A stretch of 64,000 nucleotides of DNA, from the NCBI RefSeq assembly GCF_014643595.1, contig NZ_BMJT01000009.1, forward strand, positions 1-64,000, read 5' to 3'. The notes under the pieces were generated by a model, which did not search any database, was not told the DNA's origin, and saw only the letters and a program-made list of their open reading frames with translations. Of the stretch, positions 47,504-58,595 are shown one piece after another. The translations under genes were made by a program, and so were the position numbers. Each line of letters opens with the position of its first letter. Positions within the stretch are counted from its first letter, which is position 1. The DNA is from Lysinibacillus alkalisoli (GTDB lineage Bacteria > Bacillota > Bacilli > Bacillales_A > Planococcaceae).

Positions 47504-47543
47504 TTTAAAATCATCCCTCGTTAAGATTTTACACATAAAAATA

Positions 47544-47611
47544 AAAGAGTTCTCCCTCACATTTGGAGCAACTCTAACAAAAAGGCTATCCAATTGGCTC
47601 ATTGGATAGCC
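47544..47611 (-). terminator. Tandem hairpins between ezrA and the desulfurase gene
   Basis: Read on the minus strand: GGCTATCCAAT / ATTGGATAGCC (47582-47611) then TTTTTG, followed by a second hairpin AGAGTT-CTCC / GGAG-AACTCT (about 47548-47577) then TTTTATTTTT. The first fits an ezrA terminator. The second ends 40 bases before the GTG start and could act as an attenuator. Confidence 0.65.
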
Positions 47612-47646
47612 CAAACTATTATAACGTGAATCGAATGCTTCGTACA

Positions 47647-49356
47647 CTACTTAATAATGACTTTTTCAAGGTCTTGCTGTACCACTTGTTGAATCCTCGC
47701 TAATGCACCAGGTTCAATCGCTTCTACAGCATTGCCTGCTTCTTCTAATGCTTTCGTATATTGCCTAGCGTTAAAAGCTTGCTCAGCTTCTGTTAAACGT
47801 TCGTCTAACATCGCATTTGTAGAGCGATAACGATTCCCATACTGTATAATGCGTTCAATCATTACTACTTTTTCAATCATTTCTTCACCCGCTACGTGTG
47901 CTTCTAACATATTGGTCTCAGCAGCCGTTAAATGTTTTTTTACTTCTTCCATGTTTAACGGTACTTCTTGTAAATTTTGTTTCACGACATAAATTAATTC
48001 GGCAACGTCATCTAACTTTGCTTGCAATTTATGCGGTACACCTGGTGTATTTGCTTTTTGTAACTTACGCTCAATATCCACAAGTTGACGTTCGACAACC
48101 GTTAAACGTTCTCTTGCGTCATTCTCATGAACGCGTAGATTAGCTAATCTTTTTTCAAAGCTTTCTTGTATTTTCGCAATGCTCTCCATTTCTAATTCAA
48201 TTGCTTGCAATTCTTCACGCAAGCTAGAGTATGCTGATTGTTCTTCTGCAATTTGTTGTGCTAAAATATCGTATCTTTTTTGTAACACTTCCAAATGTCT
48301 TAAGCTATCTCTTGGCACCTCAGCGTCTTCTGCTGATAAACGATAACTCTCTTGCACATACTCTGCTTCTGTTAACGTTTTTCTTGTGTTTTGCATCAAT
48401 TTAAAAATAGTATTTAATAATGCGTCTCCGTGACGATCTGTATATTGTTTAGCGACAACCTCATTTTCTAACACATCATAGAAGCCATCAATCTTTTGAT
48501 TCAAATGTTCCACACGAGGCTGAATGGTCTCCAAGTGTAAATTAGCAATATCTTTTTTTAATGCTGCTAATTCCTCATCGACCGCTGTAAAGGCAATTTG
48601 CAACTCTAAATGCCTCAAATAATAACCTTGCGCTTCCATCTCTTTGTAACCTGTACGAATTTCGTCTAGTGCAGTCGGAATATTAGTTTGAATATCTGTC
48701 AGCAACCCTGGTATATCTTGAATCAATGGTAAGAATAACTGTGCTTCTGTTTGCAAAGATAAAACGAGCTCTCTTGCTTCTAAATAATTGCCTTGTTCGG
48801 TTAATCTTTCAAAGAGCTCACTTGCTGGTTCAAACGCTTCTAGACGCTCTTCTAAAGCTGGTAATGCTGCACCGAATGCGTGCTGATGGGCTAGTAATGT
48901 TTTTCTCGCGGTGCGGTATGTTTCTCGTAATTCTTCCATCTCAACTCGATTTTTCTCTTCGCTACCCATTAATTCATTAAGTTCGTCCAGGATTTTTTGC
49001 TGGTCTTGTGCAGCTCGCTTTAAATATTCTCTAATTTCCTCTTCATAGGCAGTGGCACGTTTAAACTTTAGCGCACGTATGCTATCTTCTACATCGAATA
49101 ATAAATCATCAATTTTTTTCACAAACGTTACTTTGATTTCATCATTCATTTTGCGCCAACGCTCAAACATTTCTTCTGTTTGCCCATTCATGTTCAACGT
49201 TTTAACTTTAGTTAGCTCCTCGTTAATCGGCTTATTTTGCATTAACGATTTTTCTTCCTCTAATTTAACAAGTATCGTTTTATGTTTTTTTTGCTGTTGC
49301 ATAATAACGAGTATGATAACAAGTAGTATGACAATCGGAATGATGATATACTCCAT
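47647..49356 (-). CDS. ezrA: Septation ring formation regulator EzrA
   Basis: 569 residues: an N-terminal membrane helix (about 2-19) followed by almost entirely helical, charged, spectrin-like coiled coil. EzrA binds FtsZ and prevents extra Z-rings at the poles while helping division. Frame opens at 49419, but AGGAGG 7 bases before ATG 49356 and the membrane helix at the very start fix the N-terminus. Position between iscS-thiI and hisJ matches Bacillus. Confidence 0.92.
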   Translation of the reverse strand: MEYIIIPIVILLVIILVIMQQQKKHKTILVKLEEEKSLMQNKPINEELTKVKTLNMNGQTEEMFERWRKMNDEIKVTFVKKIDDLLFDVEDSIRALKFKRATAYEEEIREYLKRAAQDQQKILDELNELMGSEEKNRVEMEELRETYRTARKTLLAHQHAFGAALPALEERLEAFEPASELFERLTEQGNYLEARELVLSLQTEAQLFLPLIQDIPGLLTDIQTNIPTALDEIRTGYKEMEAQGYYLRHLELQIAFTAVDEELAALKKDIANLHLETIQPRVEHLNQKIDGFYDVLENEVVAKQYTDRHGDALLNTIFKLMQNTRKTLTEAEYVQESYRLSAEDAEVPRDSLRHLEVLQKRYDILAQQIAEEQSAYSSLREELQAIELEMESIAKIQESFEKRLANLRVHENDARERLTVVERQLVDIERKLQKANTPGVPHKLQAKLDDVAELIYVVKQNLQEVPLNMEEVKKHLTAAETNMLEAHVAGEEMIEKVVMIERIIQYGNRYRSTNAMLDERLTEAEQAFNARQYTKALEEAGNAVEAIEPGALARIQQVVQQDLEKVIIK

Positions 49357-49497
49357 CGTAAGCCTCCTGTTCCAAATCCATATCGGTCGATTTCTATACA
49401 ATAGTAGTTTACTATCCATTATATACTATACGTGCGTATTTTGTAGGGATTTTTAGTGCTTTTATCATTTACATCATAAAAAAAGGTTGTGTTAAAT

Positions 49498-50307
49498 TTG
49501 AAAAGAGACGGACATATCCATACACCATTTTGTCCACATGGTTCTGCAGATGTATTGGACGCTTATGTAGAAAAAGCTATTGCGAATGGTTTTACTGAAA
49601 TTTCATTCACTGAACATGCACCGTTACCACCTTCTTTTGTTGATCCTACGCCTGATCAAGATAGTGGAATGAGTTTTGCTTCTTTAGAAACATATTTCAC
49701 CGAAATCGCTCATGTTAAACAAAAATATGCGAATACCATTAAAATTAATTGTGGTTTAGAAGTCGATTTTATTGAAGGCTACGAAGAAGAAACCACAACA
49801 TTTTTAAATACCTATGGCAAAGAATTAGATGATGCTATTTTGTCTGTACACTTTTTACAAATCGCTACAGACTATTATTGTATTGATTTTTCACCTGAAG
49901 TATTTGAGGCATTCGCTCATAGAGTAGGCTCAATCCCTAACGCCTATGCACATTATTACCGCACTGTGAAAAAATCCATCACAACGGATTTAGGGCCATT
50001 CAAACCTAAACGCATAGGGCATCCTACTTTGATTCACAAATTCCAACATGCACATCCGTACCATGTAGATGACGAAGCTATGGTGAAAGATATACTATTA
50101 GCGATGAAACAGCATGGGTTGGAATTAGATCTTAATAGTGCTGGATTGCAAAAACCCCAGTGTTTAGAACCCTATCCACCATATGCTTACTTTTCTTTTA
50201 TCCAGGAAATTGAGCTACCCTATGTATTTGGCTCTGACGCGCATACGGTGAAGGGTTTACATCAATATTATGAAGCGATTCAGAAAGGGTTGCATTATCA
50301 TGTTTGA
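49498..50307 (+). CDS. hisJ: Histidinol-phosphatase, PHP family
   Basis: Hydrolyses histidinol phosphate to histidinol. 269 residues with the PHP metal motif HIH at 6-8 (KRDGHIHTPFCPHG), FTEHAP, GLEVDFI, DAILSVHF and the terminal FGSDAHTVK. The family N-terminus favours TTG 49498; GTG 49489 is too close to AAAGG. The 3' end overlaps the next gene by 8 bases. Confidence 0.91.
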   Translation: MKRDGHIHTPFCPHGSADVLDAYVEKAIANGFTEISFTEHAPLPPSFVDPTPDQDSGMSFASLETYFTEIAHVKQKYANTIKINCGLEVDFIEGYEEETTTFLNTYGKELDDAILSVHFLQIATDYYCIDFSPEVFEAFAHRVGSIPNAYAHYYRTVKKSITTDLGPFKPKRIGHPTLIHKFQHAHPYHVDDEAMVKDILLAMKQHGLELDLNSAGLQKPQCLEPYPPYAYFSFIQEIELPYVFGSDAHTVKGLHQYYEAIQKGLHYHV

Positions 50308-50779
50308 GACAACAAATTACAACGGTACTTTAGCAAAACAATACGATCAAGTGACCGCACAATTACAAGCTTTATTAGCAGGTGAAAGTAATCATATTGC
50401 TAATCTTAGTAATACAAGTGCATTGCTCAATCAATTTCTTACAGATATTAATTGGGTGGGCTTTTATTTACGTGAGGATGACCAACTCATATTAGGGCCA
50501 TTTCAAGGGTTGCCAGCATGTGTGCGCATACCTTTAGGGCGTGGGGTTTGTGGTACAAGTGCAGCAGAGGATAAAACATTGCGTATTGCGGATGTCCATC
50601 AATTCCCTGGTCATATTGCCTGCGATGCGGCATCACGCTCTGAAGTCGTTATCCCTCTTCGCAAAAATAATGTAGTCATTGGTGTTTTAGATATTGATAG
50701 CCCCATTGCCAATCGATTTACAGAAGAAGATCAAGCTAGATTAGAGCAATTGGTTAAAGTATTAGAACAGCATCTATAA
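50300..50779 (+). CDS. msrC: Free methionine-(R)-sulfoxide reductase (GAF domain)
   Basis: 159-residue single GAF domain with the three fRMsr cysteines: Cys74 (LPACVRI), Cys84 (GRGVCGTS) and Cys108 (GHIACDA), plus VHQFPGH. It reduces free, not protein-bound, methionine-R-sulfoxide with thioredoxin. ATG 50300 overlaps the hisJ stop by 8 bases, with AAAGGG upstream, so hisJ-msrC is an operon. B. subtilis ytsP at the same position is the equivalent. Confidence 0.9.
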   Translation: MFETTNYNGTLAKQYDQVTAQLQALLAGESNHIANLSNTSALLNQFLTDINWVGFYLREDDQLILGPFQGLPACVRIPLGRGVCGTSAAEDKTLRIADVHQFPGHIACDAASRSEVVIPLRKNNVVIGVLDIDSPIANRFTEEDQARLEQLVKVLEQHL

Positions 50780-50785
50780 AAAATG

Positions 50786-50832
50786 ATACAAAAAATGTTA
50801 GACCGAAATACATCGGCCTAACATTTTTTAAA
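50786..50832. terminator. Bidirectional terminator msrC / dgcP
   Basis: Stem AAAAATGTTAGaCCGA / TCGGcCTAACATTTTT with one A-C mismatch (50791-50829). Its left arm is the same as that of the hairpin at 58520-58557. Confidence 0.8.
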
Positions 50833-50836
50833 TTTA

Positions 50837-52717
50837 TCAATGACTAACCGCAATATTTTCATGTTCGCCATACACAACAAAACGATTTTTCCCGCTATTT
50901 TTAGCTACATATAATGCATCGTCTGCTTGTGAAAAGATGGATTTAAAAATCTGTTGTTCATTAACATCCCACGTAATTAAACCTACTGATATTGTAACTT
51001 GAGGATTGGTAATGACAGGCATAGTCTCTACAAACTGTTGTGCGATTTTACGTGCTTTCTTCGCATCAATATTCGCCATGCAAACAGCCAATTCCTCACC
51101 ACCCCACCGCGCACATATGCCTCGGTCTGCTACCATTTCTTTTAATTTATTGGCAATTTGGATTAATACCTCATCCCCAATTTGATGGCCATACGTGTCA
51201 TTCACACGTTTAAAGTTATCAATATCAATTAACAAAAACATGCCTGTTGGTGTATCTGTTAATACTTGTTCAACATATTTATCTAAATAACTACGCGCAT
51301 ATAATTTTGTTAAATGATCACGATCTACCATTTCTTGCAATTTATTTTGTAACATCGTATTAGCCATCGCTAAAGAAGAATGGTGTATCAATGACTGCAT
51401 TAACTTAAAACTATCAAAAGGGAAATAATAAGGGTCTTTATGCAAGACCATACAGTACCCTTGGATTTTTTCTTCTATTAAGATAGGGGCTGCCATAATC
51501 GAGTTATAGGTTACAGGCTCATTCATTTGTCTATTAAAATCTGCTATAAAAATAGGGTCTTTGCTAAAACTAAATTGCTGATTGATATAGTTAATATACG
51601 GATCTGCATCACTTGTGTGAAAAAGTTCTGTGCTTTCTTTCACACTAAAATTATTGCCGTCTTTAAACATGAAACAAATTTGATCAGGCTGAAATGATTT
51701 TTTTAATTGATCTTTTAAGAAAACAAACATTTCGTTTAAGTCCATCTTCAAGTTAAGACGGTGTGATGTTTCATTAATCAATTGCAAGTCGCTAATTAAT
51801 CGATGCGACTGTCGATATAACTTAGCATTTTCTAACGCATTACCTGAGGCATCTGCTAGCATGCGAATATATTCTTTTTCTCTCCCTGAAAACACGTAAC
51901 CTTCTGGGCCTGAGATTTGTAATATGCCATAAATAGCTTGTCTCCCCTTAATGGGTGCATTTAAGATGCGACGCTTTAAATCCGTTGCATGTTCAAATGT
52001 TAGCTCTCCAGACACAAAAGCCTCAATTGTAGCTGGACGCTCGGAAGCATAATCAAATAATTTAATGTTTAATGTCAGCTCACGATCTTGGTCATTAGAC
52101 AAAATTAATTCGATTTGCAAATGTGGAATATGTTGTTGTAAAGCCATTAACATATTCTCTAATATGACATCCACATCCATTGTAGAGTGGAATAAATCTG
52201 TAATTTGAAACAACTTACGATATTGCTGTTCATTTGTTTTTTCATTTGATAATTGATCTATTTTATACATTAAATTCGTAATCAATAGTAAAAACTCTTG
52301 AAGATATTGTGATGATGCAAACGCTTCCCATTTAGATGTGGACTGTATTAATAAGACACCATTAGGTTTTTTAGCCTCTTTTTTTAAAGCAATCGCATGT
52401 GTAATTGCATCATAATGTTGATAATTTTTTAACAAGACAGGTTTCGGTACGATGGCGCTTTGGAAAAAGTAAGGTTCAATCATTACCCATGAAATGGCAT
52501 CTTGAATAATATGATCTTGAACATTTTTTCGAATTGGCAACAATAATTCTGATTCAAATTTTAAAAAGGTGCTATTAGTAATATCAAAATATTTTTCCAA
52601 GCACGAATCGAGTATTTTTACATATTGATAAAAATCACTGAATCCCAACTCATTGTCCATAAGCAAACTCAACACATCTGACTTAATATTTTTTAAGGTT
52701 TGTTCATGTCCTGTCAT
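50837..52717 (-). CDS. dgcP: Diguanylate cyclase with N-terminal GAF domains
   Basis: Makes cyclic di-GMP from two GTP. About 626 residues: an N-terminal unassigned region (about 1-165), two GAF-like sensor domains (about 170-310 and 330-465), and a C-terminal GGDEF domain whose active site reads GGEEL at about 540. It has no membrane helix and no clear RxxD inhibitory site just ahead of GGEEL. The position before rpsD is that of B. subtilis dgcP (ytrP). AGGGTG is two bases before ATG 52720 and five before ATG 52717; the latter is chosen. Confidence 0.9.
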   Translation of the reverse strand: MTGHEQTLKNIKSDVLSLLMDNELGFSDFYQYVKILDSCLEKYFDITNSTFLKFESELLLPIRKNVQDHIIQDAISWVMIEPYFFQSAIVPKPVLLKNYQHYDAITHAIALKKEAKKPNGVLLIQSTSKWEAFASSQYLQEFLLLITNLMYKIDQLSNEKTNEQQYRKLFQITDLFHSTMDVDVILENMLMALQQHIPHLQIELILSNDQDRELTLNIKLFDYASERPATIEAFVSGELTFEHATDLKRRILNAPIKGRQAIYGILQISGPEGYVFSGREKEYIRMLADASGNALENAKLYRQSHRLISDLQLINETSHRLNLKMDLNEMFVFLKDQLKKSFQPDQICFMFKDGNNFSVKESTELFHTSDADPYINYINQQFSFSKDPIFIADFNRQMNEPVTYNSIMAAPILIEEKIQGYCMVLHKDPYYFPFDSFKLMQSLIHHSSLAMANTMLQNKLQEMVDRDHLTKLYARSYLDKYVEQVLTDTPTGMFLLIDIDNFKRVNDTYGHQIGDEVLIQIANKLKEMVADRGICARWGGEELAVCMANIDAKKARKIAQQFVETMPVITNPQVTISVGLITWDVNEQQIFKSIFSQADDALYVAKNSGKNRFVVYGEHENIAVSH

Positions 52718-52932
52718 CATCTCACCCTTATTTTCATTCCTTTATTTTTCACATATTTAAAGATTAGTATACACCAACCATGACATTTTGACTATTATTA
52801 ATTATAACTTTATACACATACAAGTCGCATACAACTTCAATTTTATATCTATTTTTGCATTATTGGTAGTAAATAGACCTAACACAAGAAAGATTTATGA
52901 ATTTTTTTATTAAAATTAGCCCTATAAACGAA
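52718..52932. other. Intergenic region dgcP-rpsD, left part
   Basis: About 215 AT-rich bases. On the minus strand TATACT near 52770 may be the dgcP -10. Nothing else is recognised: no ORF, hairpin or repeat. Confidence 0.4.
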
Positions 52933-52961
52933 TTGACTTCGTTTCTTGAAAAAGCTATACT
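52933..52961 (+). promoter_or_regulatory. rpsD promoter
   Basis: -35 TTGACT (52933-52938), 17-base spacer, -10 TATACT (52956-52961). Predicted start near 52968, leaving a leader of nearly 200 nt. Confidence 0.75.
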
Positions 52962-52967
52962 GAAATT

Positions 52968-53163
52968 TGTGTAAAATAATGCAGCAGTTATATGCGATAA
53001 TATTAATTTTATTCCTCTATTTTGTCAAAGTAGAAGGTGTATCTTGTAACCTTTATAGTCGGCTGCATGGGTGAAGGTACATGAAAATAAAATTGTAGTA
53101 CTCGTTAGATATAACTGGTTTGTTTTACAACAAAAACCAACATTTAAAGGAGGAGACACAATT
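52968..53163 (+). promoter_or_regulatory. Long rpsD leader, probable S4 autoregulatory region
   Basis: ATGCAGC (52979-52985) pairs with GCTGCAT (53062-53068), closing a domain about 90 nt long. GGGTGAAGGTACATGAAA follows. B. subtilis S4 represses its own mRNA through a structured leader of similar length, so this is inferred to do the same. The start-codon region has AAAGGAGGAG 8 bases before ATG 53164. Confidence 0.5.
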
Positions 53164-53766
53164 ATGTCTCGTTATACAGGTCCATCTTGGAAATTATCTC
53201 GTCGTCTTGGTATCTCTCTAAGCGGCACAGGTAAAGAAATCGAAAAACGTAACTACGCACCAGGTCAACACGGCCCAACTCAACGTAAAAAACTTTCTGA
53301 GTATGCTTTACAATTACAAGAAAAGCAAAAATTACGTCATATGTATGGTGTAAATGAGCGTCAATTCCGCACTTTATTCAACAGAGCTGGTAAAATGCCA
53401 GGTAAACACGGTGAAAACTTCATGGTACTACTTGAAACTCGCCTTGACAACCTAGTATACCGTATGGGCTTAGCACGTACACGTCGTGGTGCTCGTCAAT
53501 TAGTTAACCACGGTCACATTTTAGTAGATGGTAAACGTGTTGATATCCCTTCATTCAGCGTTAAAGTAGGTCAATCTATTTCTCTACGTGAGAAATCTCA
53601 AAACCTTACTGCTGTAACAGAAGCTATCGAAGTAAATAACTTTGTTCCAGACTACGTTACTTTTGACGCTGACAACAAAGTAGGTACTTTCAACCGTATG
53701 CCAGAACGCTCTGAGCTTTCTGCTGAAATCAACGAAGCTTACATCGTTGAGTACTACTCTCGTTAA
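53164..53766 (+). CDS. rpsD: 30S ribosomal protein S4
   Basis: Primary 16S rRNA-binding protein needed to nucleate the 30S body. The 200-residue protein lacks the N-terminal zinc cysteines ([16 protein letters not shown]), so it is the C-minus form usual in Bacillus. The S4 RNA-binding domain lies at about 91-155 ([23 protein letters not shown]). The frame is open from 53071, but AAAGGAGGAG and the family start give ATG 53164. Monocistronic, as in B. subtilis, with a leader that likely allows autoregulation. Confidence 0.97.
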   Translation: MSRYTGPSWKLSRRLGISLSGTGKEIEKRNYAPGQHGPTQRKKLSEYALQLQEKQKLRHMYGVNERQFRTLFNRAGKMPGKHGENFMVLLETRLDNLVYRMGLARTRRGARQLVNHGHILVDGKRVDIPSFSVKVGQSISLREKSQNLTAVTEAIEVNNFVPDYVTFDADNKVGTFNRMPERSELSAEINEAYIVEYYSR

Positions 53767-53793
53767 TCTTTGTTATTTCATCGTTTTATGTGC

Positions 53794-53822
53794 AACACCT
53801 CACTTTTGTGGGGTGTTTTTTC
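53794..53822 (+). terminator. rpsD terminator
   Basis: Stem AACACCTCAC / GTGGGGTGTT around TTTT (53794-53803 with 53808-53817), then T6. Confidence 0.85.
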
Positions 53823-53906
53823 TATGTTAGTATAACGCAAAACATCTGAAATTTTTCTGAATAATGAAGCTATGGCAATACAAACTTGCGACAACCCATA
53901 TATGAC

Positions 53907-53948
53907 AACAGGCACTAACGAATTAATATTCGCCAGTGCCTGTTTTAA
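53907..53948 (-). terminator. tyrS terminator
   Basis: Stem AACAGGCACT / AGTGCCTGTT (53907-53916 with 53935-53944) with an inner CGAAT / ATTCG. T content on the minus strand is modest. Arms resemble the gapB terminator. Confidence 0.65.
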
Positions 53949-53955
53949 TCATCTA

Positions 53956-55504
<1,549 letters not shown>

Positions 55505-55510
55505 GTAGCT

Positions 55511-55538
55511 ATTCTACAGCTTTTTAGTTCATTGTCAA
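55511..55538 (-). promoter_or_regulatory. tyrS promoter
   Basis: Minus strand -35 TTGACA (55533-55538), 16-base spacer, -10 TAGAAT (55511-55516), with a start near 55504. A divergent extended -10 (TGCTATAAT, 55567-55574 region, plus strand) probably serves the penicillin-binding protein gene. Confidence 0.6.
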
Positions 55539-55601
55539 TAAATATATTTTCATAGGTATGAATTATGCTATAATAAACAAGATTTATAGGAGGTCGATGA
55601 A

Positions 55602-58487
55602 GTGAAAGATTGGATTGCTAAAATCAACCAACGCATCGAACATTTTTTTGAAAAACCGTGGATGTCTAAAGTTCGTATTTCAAGTGGCATCGCTTGGAAT
55701 CTTAGCTTAATATTTATTGTAATGCTTATTTTAGGTGGCGTTTTTGCTGTATCAGTAGGCGCTGGCTATTTTGCATCGCTTGTTAGCAAAGAACCTTTAC
55801 GCACGGAAAAAGAGATGCGTGACCTCGTTTTCAATTATGAGGAAACGAGTGAAATGTATTTTGCCGATAATATTTACATCGGGAATGTTCGTACAGACTT
55901 AGATCGTCGCGAAATTGCATTAGATCAAATATCACCTTATGTGATTGATGCTGTACTTGCTACTGAGGATGAGTACTTTAGAGATCATAAAGGAATTGTG
56001 CCAAAAGCATTAATTCGTGGTGTACTACAAGATGTTACTAACTCCTCTAGTCAAACTGGCGGCTCTACATTAACACAACAACTTGTTAAAAACCAAATCT
56101 TAACGAATGAAGTATCTTATGAGCGTAAAGCAAAAGAAATTTTACTCGCTATGCGCCTTGAACATTTTATGTCAAAAGATGAGATTTTAGAAGCTTATTT
56201 GAATGTAATTCCCTATGGACGTAATGCCTCTGGGCGTAATATCGCAGGTATTGAGACAGCTGCTCAAGGCGTTTTTGGTGTGCATGCTAAAGATTTAACT
56301 TTAGAGCAAGCAGCGTTTTTATCAGGTATTCCACAAAATCCATTTACCTACACACCATTTACTAATTCAGCTACTGTTAAAAGTGATGAATTTTTAAAAG
56401 CTGGGTTATTACGTATGAAAACAGTATTAGATCGTATGTTAGAAACAGGCTATATTACAAAAGCTGAGCATGATCAAGCTGTGGCTTACGATATTACAAA
56501 AGATTTTACAACACCACAAGCTCGTCCTGAAGATACCTACCCATGGTTAACATACGAAATTGAGCGTCAAGCTAAAGATGTTGTGGCAAGATTACTTGCA
56601 GAAAAAGATCAAATTGATCCAAAACGTTTAAAAGAAGAAGAAAATTTACGACAAAAATATTTAGTTTTAGCGGACCGTGAAATCCGTTCTAAAGGTTATC
56701 GCATACACTCTACAATAAAAAAAGATATTTATGATACTATGCAGCAAATTTCTAAAGACTATCCTTATTATGGACAAACTTATACCGAAATGATTTATGA
56801 TGAACAAGCTGGTAAAGAAATCGAAGTGCAACAACCTGCTCAAACAGGTAGTGTGTTAATTGAAAACAAATCCGGTCGCGTCTTAAGCTTTGTTGGTGGT
56901 CGTGACTTTGAAATTGAAGAATTAAACCATGCCACGCAAGCGCCTAGACAAAACGGGTCAACGATGAAACCTTTACTTGTTTATGCACCTGCTGTTGAAT
57001 ACGGGAAGATTGGTGCTGGTAGCCCTGTTGTTGACGTAAAATATCCTGGTGGCCCTAGCAACTACTACGCTGAATACGAAGCTGGTTTAATACCTGCCAG
57101 AGAAGCTTTGGCACTGTCCTTAAATATTGCAACGTCAAGACTTTATCATAGCATTTTAGACCAAAACCCTACTTCATTTTTAGAGAAAATGCAGTTTTCA
57201 AGATTAACAAAAGAAACAAAATCTAATCCAAGCTCTGCTTTAGGTACAGTTGATACAACTATTCAAGAGAATACTAACGCTTATGCTACATTAGCCAATA
57301 ATGGGCAATACGTTGAATCTTACATGATTGAAAAAATTGAAGACCCTTCAGGCAATGTAGTTTATCAGCATAAATCAGAAGCTGTAGATGTTTATAGCCC
57401 TGAGACAGCTTATATTGTTTCGGATATGTTAAAAGATGTTTTGCGAAAAGGTACAGGTGAAGCTGCTCGTAAAAACTTAAAGTTTGGTTACGAGTTTTCA
57501 GGAAAAACAGGTACCACTGAGGAATATAAAGATGTGTGGTTTGTTGGCTATAATTCACAAGTCACACTTGGTACATGGATTGGTTATGACCAACCTCGTA
57601 CTTTGTACGCTTTTAATAATGCCTATATGGAACCTAGTAAACGTGTTAATGTATTATGGGCACAACTAATGAACGGAATTTATGATATTAATCCTAACTT
57701 AGCTGCGCCAAAAGAAGGGATTAAACGCCCTGATAATGTAGTATACGCTTCGTTTTGTGGCATGTCAGGTATGGCACCTTCTGCTGCTTGTTCCAATGCT
57801 GGCTTAGTGCGCAGCGATTTATTTAATGCTAAAGTATTTGTGCCATCTAAAGCAGATGATAGTATGTCTAGCGCTGCTGTTGTTATGATTGGTGGACGAT
57901 ATTACAATGCACTAGCAAGCACTCCTGCTGAATTTGTTCGTCGTTCAGGTGGTGGCTTAAACCCTAATTTTGTAAAGCGTATGTTATCACCTTTAGGTGG
58001 TAATCCTGCAAAATTAATTCCTAAAGGTTCATCTTTAACTACAGGAATTGCAGCTGGCAACTTCCCTGTAGATGGCGCAGCACCGGCTGCACCAGGTGTC
58101 TCTATGAATGGGAATGTTTTAAGTTGGTCACGCTCTGCTTCTGCTGATGTGGTAGGTTATCGCGTTTACTCGGGCAATGCATTAATTGCTTCCATCCCCG
58201 AATCTGGACCTTATAGCATTACTGTGAATCCAGGAGCTAGTTATGTGGTTGTAGCTGTTGATATTGAAGGTAAATCTTCTGGCGCTTCTAATGCGGCCTA
58301 CTCTAAACCAGTAGAGCGACCAAGAGAACAACCAAACACAAATAACAACAATACTACAACACCACCACCTACAACAGAAACAACACCTGAAGAAAAACCA
58401 CAAGAACCTACAACACCTGAGGAAAAACCGCAAGAGCCAGAGCCATCTACTCCGCCTGAGGAAGAACCTCAAGAACCCGCTGCATAA
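55602..58487 (+). CDS. Class A penicillin-binding protein (transglycosylase/transpeptidase)
   Basis: 961 residues from GTG 55602, with AGGAGG 8 bases upstream. Cytoplasmic tail, membrane helix (about 32-60), glycosyltransferase domain with catalytic Glu122 in EDEYFRDHKG and GGSTLTQQLVKN, then a transpeptidase with STMK (Ser453-Lys456), SLN (506-508) and KTG (635-637). A fibronectin-III-like module follows (about 825-895), then a tail of about 60 residues rich in Pro, Glu and Thr with repeated EEKPQEP units. It polymerises and cross-links peptidoglycan. The gene lies where several Bacillales carry a PBP1A-like gene next to tyrS. Subtype (PBP1 or PBP4) is not decided. Confidence 0.92.
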   Translation: MKDWIAKINQRIEHFFEKPWMSKVRISSGIAWNLSLIFIVMLILGGVFAVSVGAGYFASLVSKEPLRTEKEMRDLVFNYEETSEMYFADNIYIGNVRTDLDRREIALDQISPYVIDAVLATEDEYFRDHKGIVPKALIRGVLQDVTNSSSQTGGSTLTQQLVKNQILTNEVSYERKAKEILLAMRLEHFMSKDEILEAYLNVIPYGRNASGRNIAGIETAAQGVFGVHAKDLTLEQAAFLSGIPQNPFTYTPFTNSATVKSDEFLKAGLLRMKTVLDRMLETGYITKAEHDQAVAYDITKDFTTPQARPEDTYPWLTYEIERQAKDVVARLLAEKDQIDPKRLKEEENLRQKYLVLADREIRSKGYRIHSTIKKDIYDTMQQISKDYPYYGQTYTEMIYDEQAGKEIEVQQPAQTGSVLIENKSGRVLSFVGGRDFEIEELNHATQAPRQNGSTMKPLLVYAPAVEYGKIGAGSPVVDVKYPGGPSNYYAEYEAGLIPAREALALSLNIATSRLYHSILDQNPTSFLEKMQFSRLTKETKSNPSSALGTVDTTIQENTNAYATLANNGQYVESYMIEKIEDPSGNVVYQHKSEAVDVYSPETAYIVSDMLKDVLRKGTGEAARKNLKFGYEFSGKTGTTEEYKDVWFVGYNSQVTLGTWIGYDQPRTLYAFNNAYMEPSKRVNVLWAQLMNGIYDINPNLAAPKEGIKRPDNVVYASFCGMSGMAPSAACSNAGLVRSDLFNAKVFVPSKADDSMSSAAVVMIGGRYYNALASTPAEFVRRSGGGLNPNFVKRMLSPLGGNPAKLIPKGSSLTTGIAAGNFPVDGAAPAAPGVSMNGNVLSWSRSASADVVGYRVYSGNALIASIPESGPYSITVNPGASYVVVAVDIEGKSSGASNAAYSKPVERPREQPNTNNNNTTTPPPTTETTPEEKPQEPTTPEEKPQEPEPSTPPEEEPQEPAA

Positions 58488-58516
58488 AAGAACATATACA
58501 AAATAACTGAGATACA

Positions 58517-58557
58517 AAGAAAAATGTTAGACCGAAAATTCCGGTCTAACATTTTTT
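58517..58557. terminator. Bidirectional terminator PBP / argD
   Basis: Stem AAAAATGTTAGACCG / CGGTCTAACATTTTT (58520-58534 with about 58542-58556), perfect, T-rich on both sides. The left arm and following AAA match the terminator at 50791. Confidence 0.85.
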
Positions 58558-58595
58558 GCTGTTATAGTAGCTCTATAGCTAACTTTATTATTGTT

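Noticed and set aside
58182-58517. Minus-strand frame of 111 residues rich in Arg, Trp, Phe and Cys opposite the PBP tail.
   Set aside because: It is the antisense shadow of the Pro/Glu/Thr repeats, with no ribosome-binding site; the composition is an artefact.
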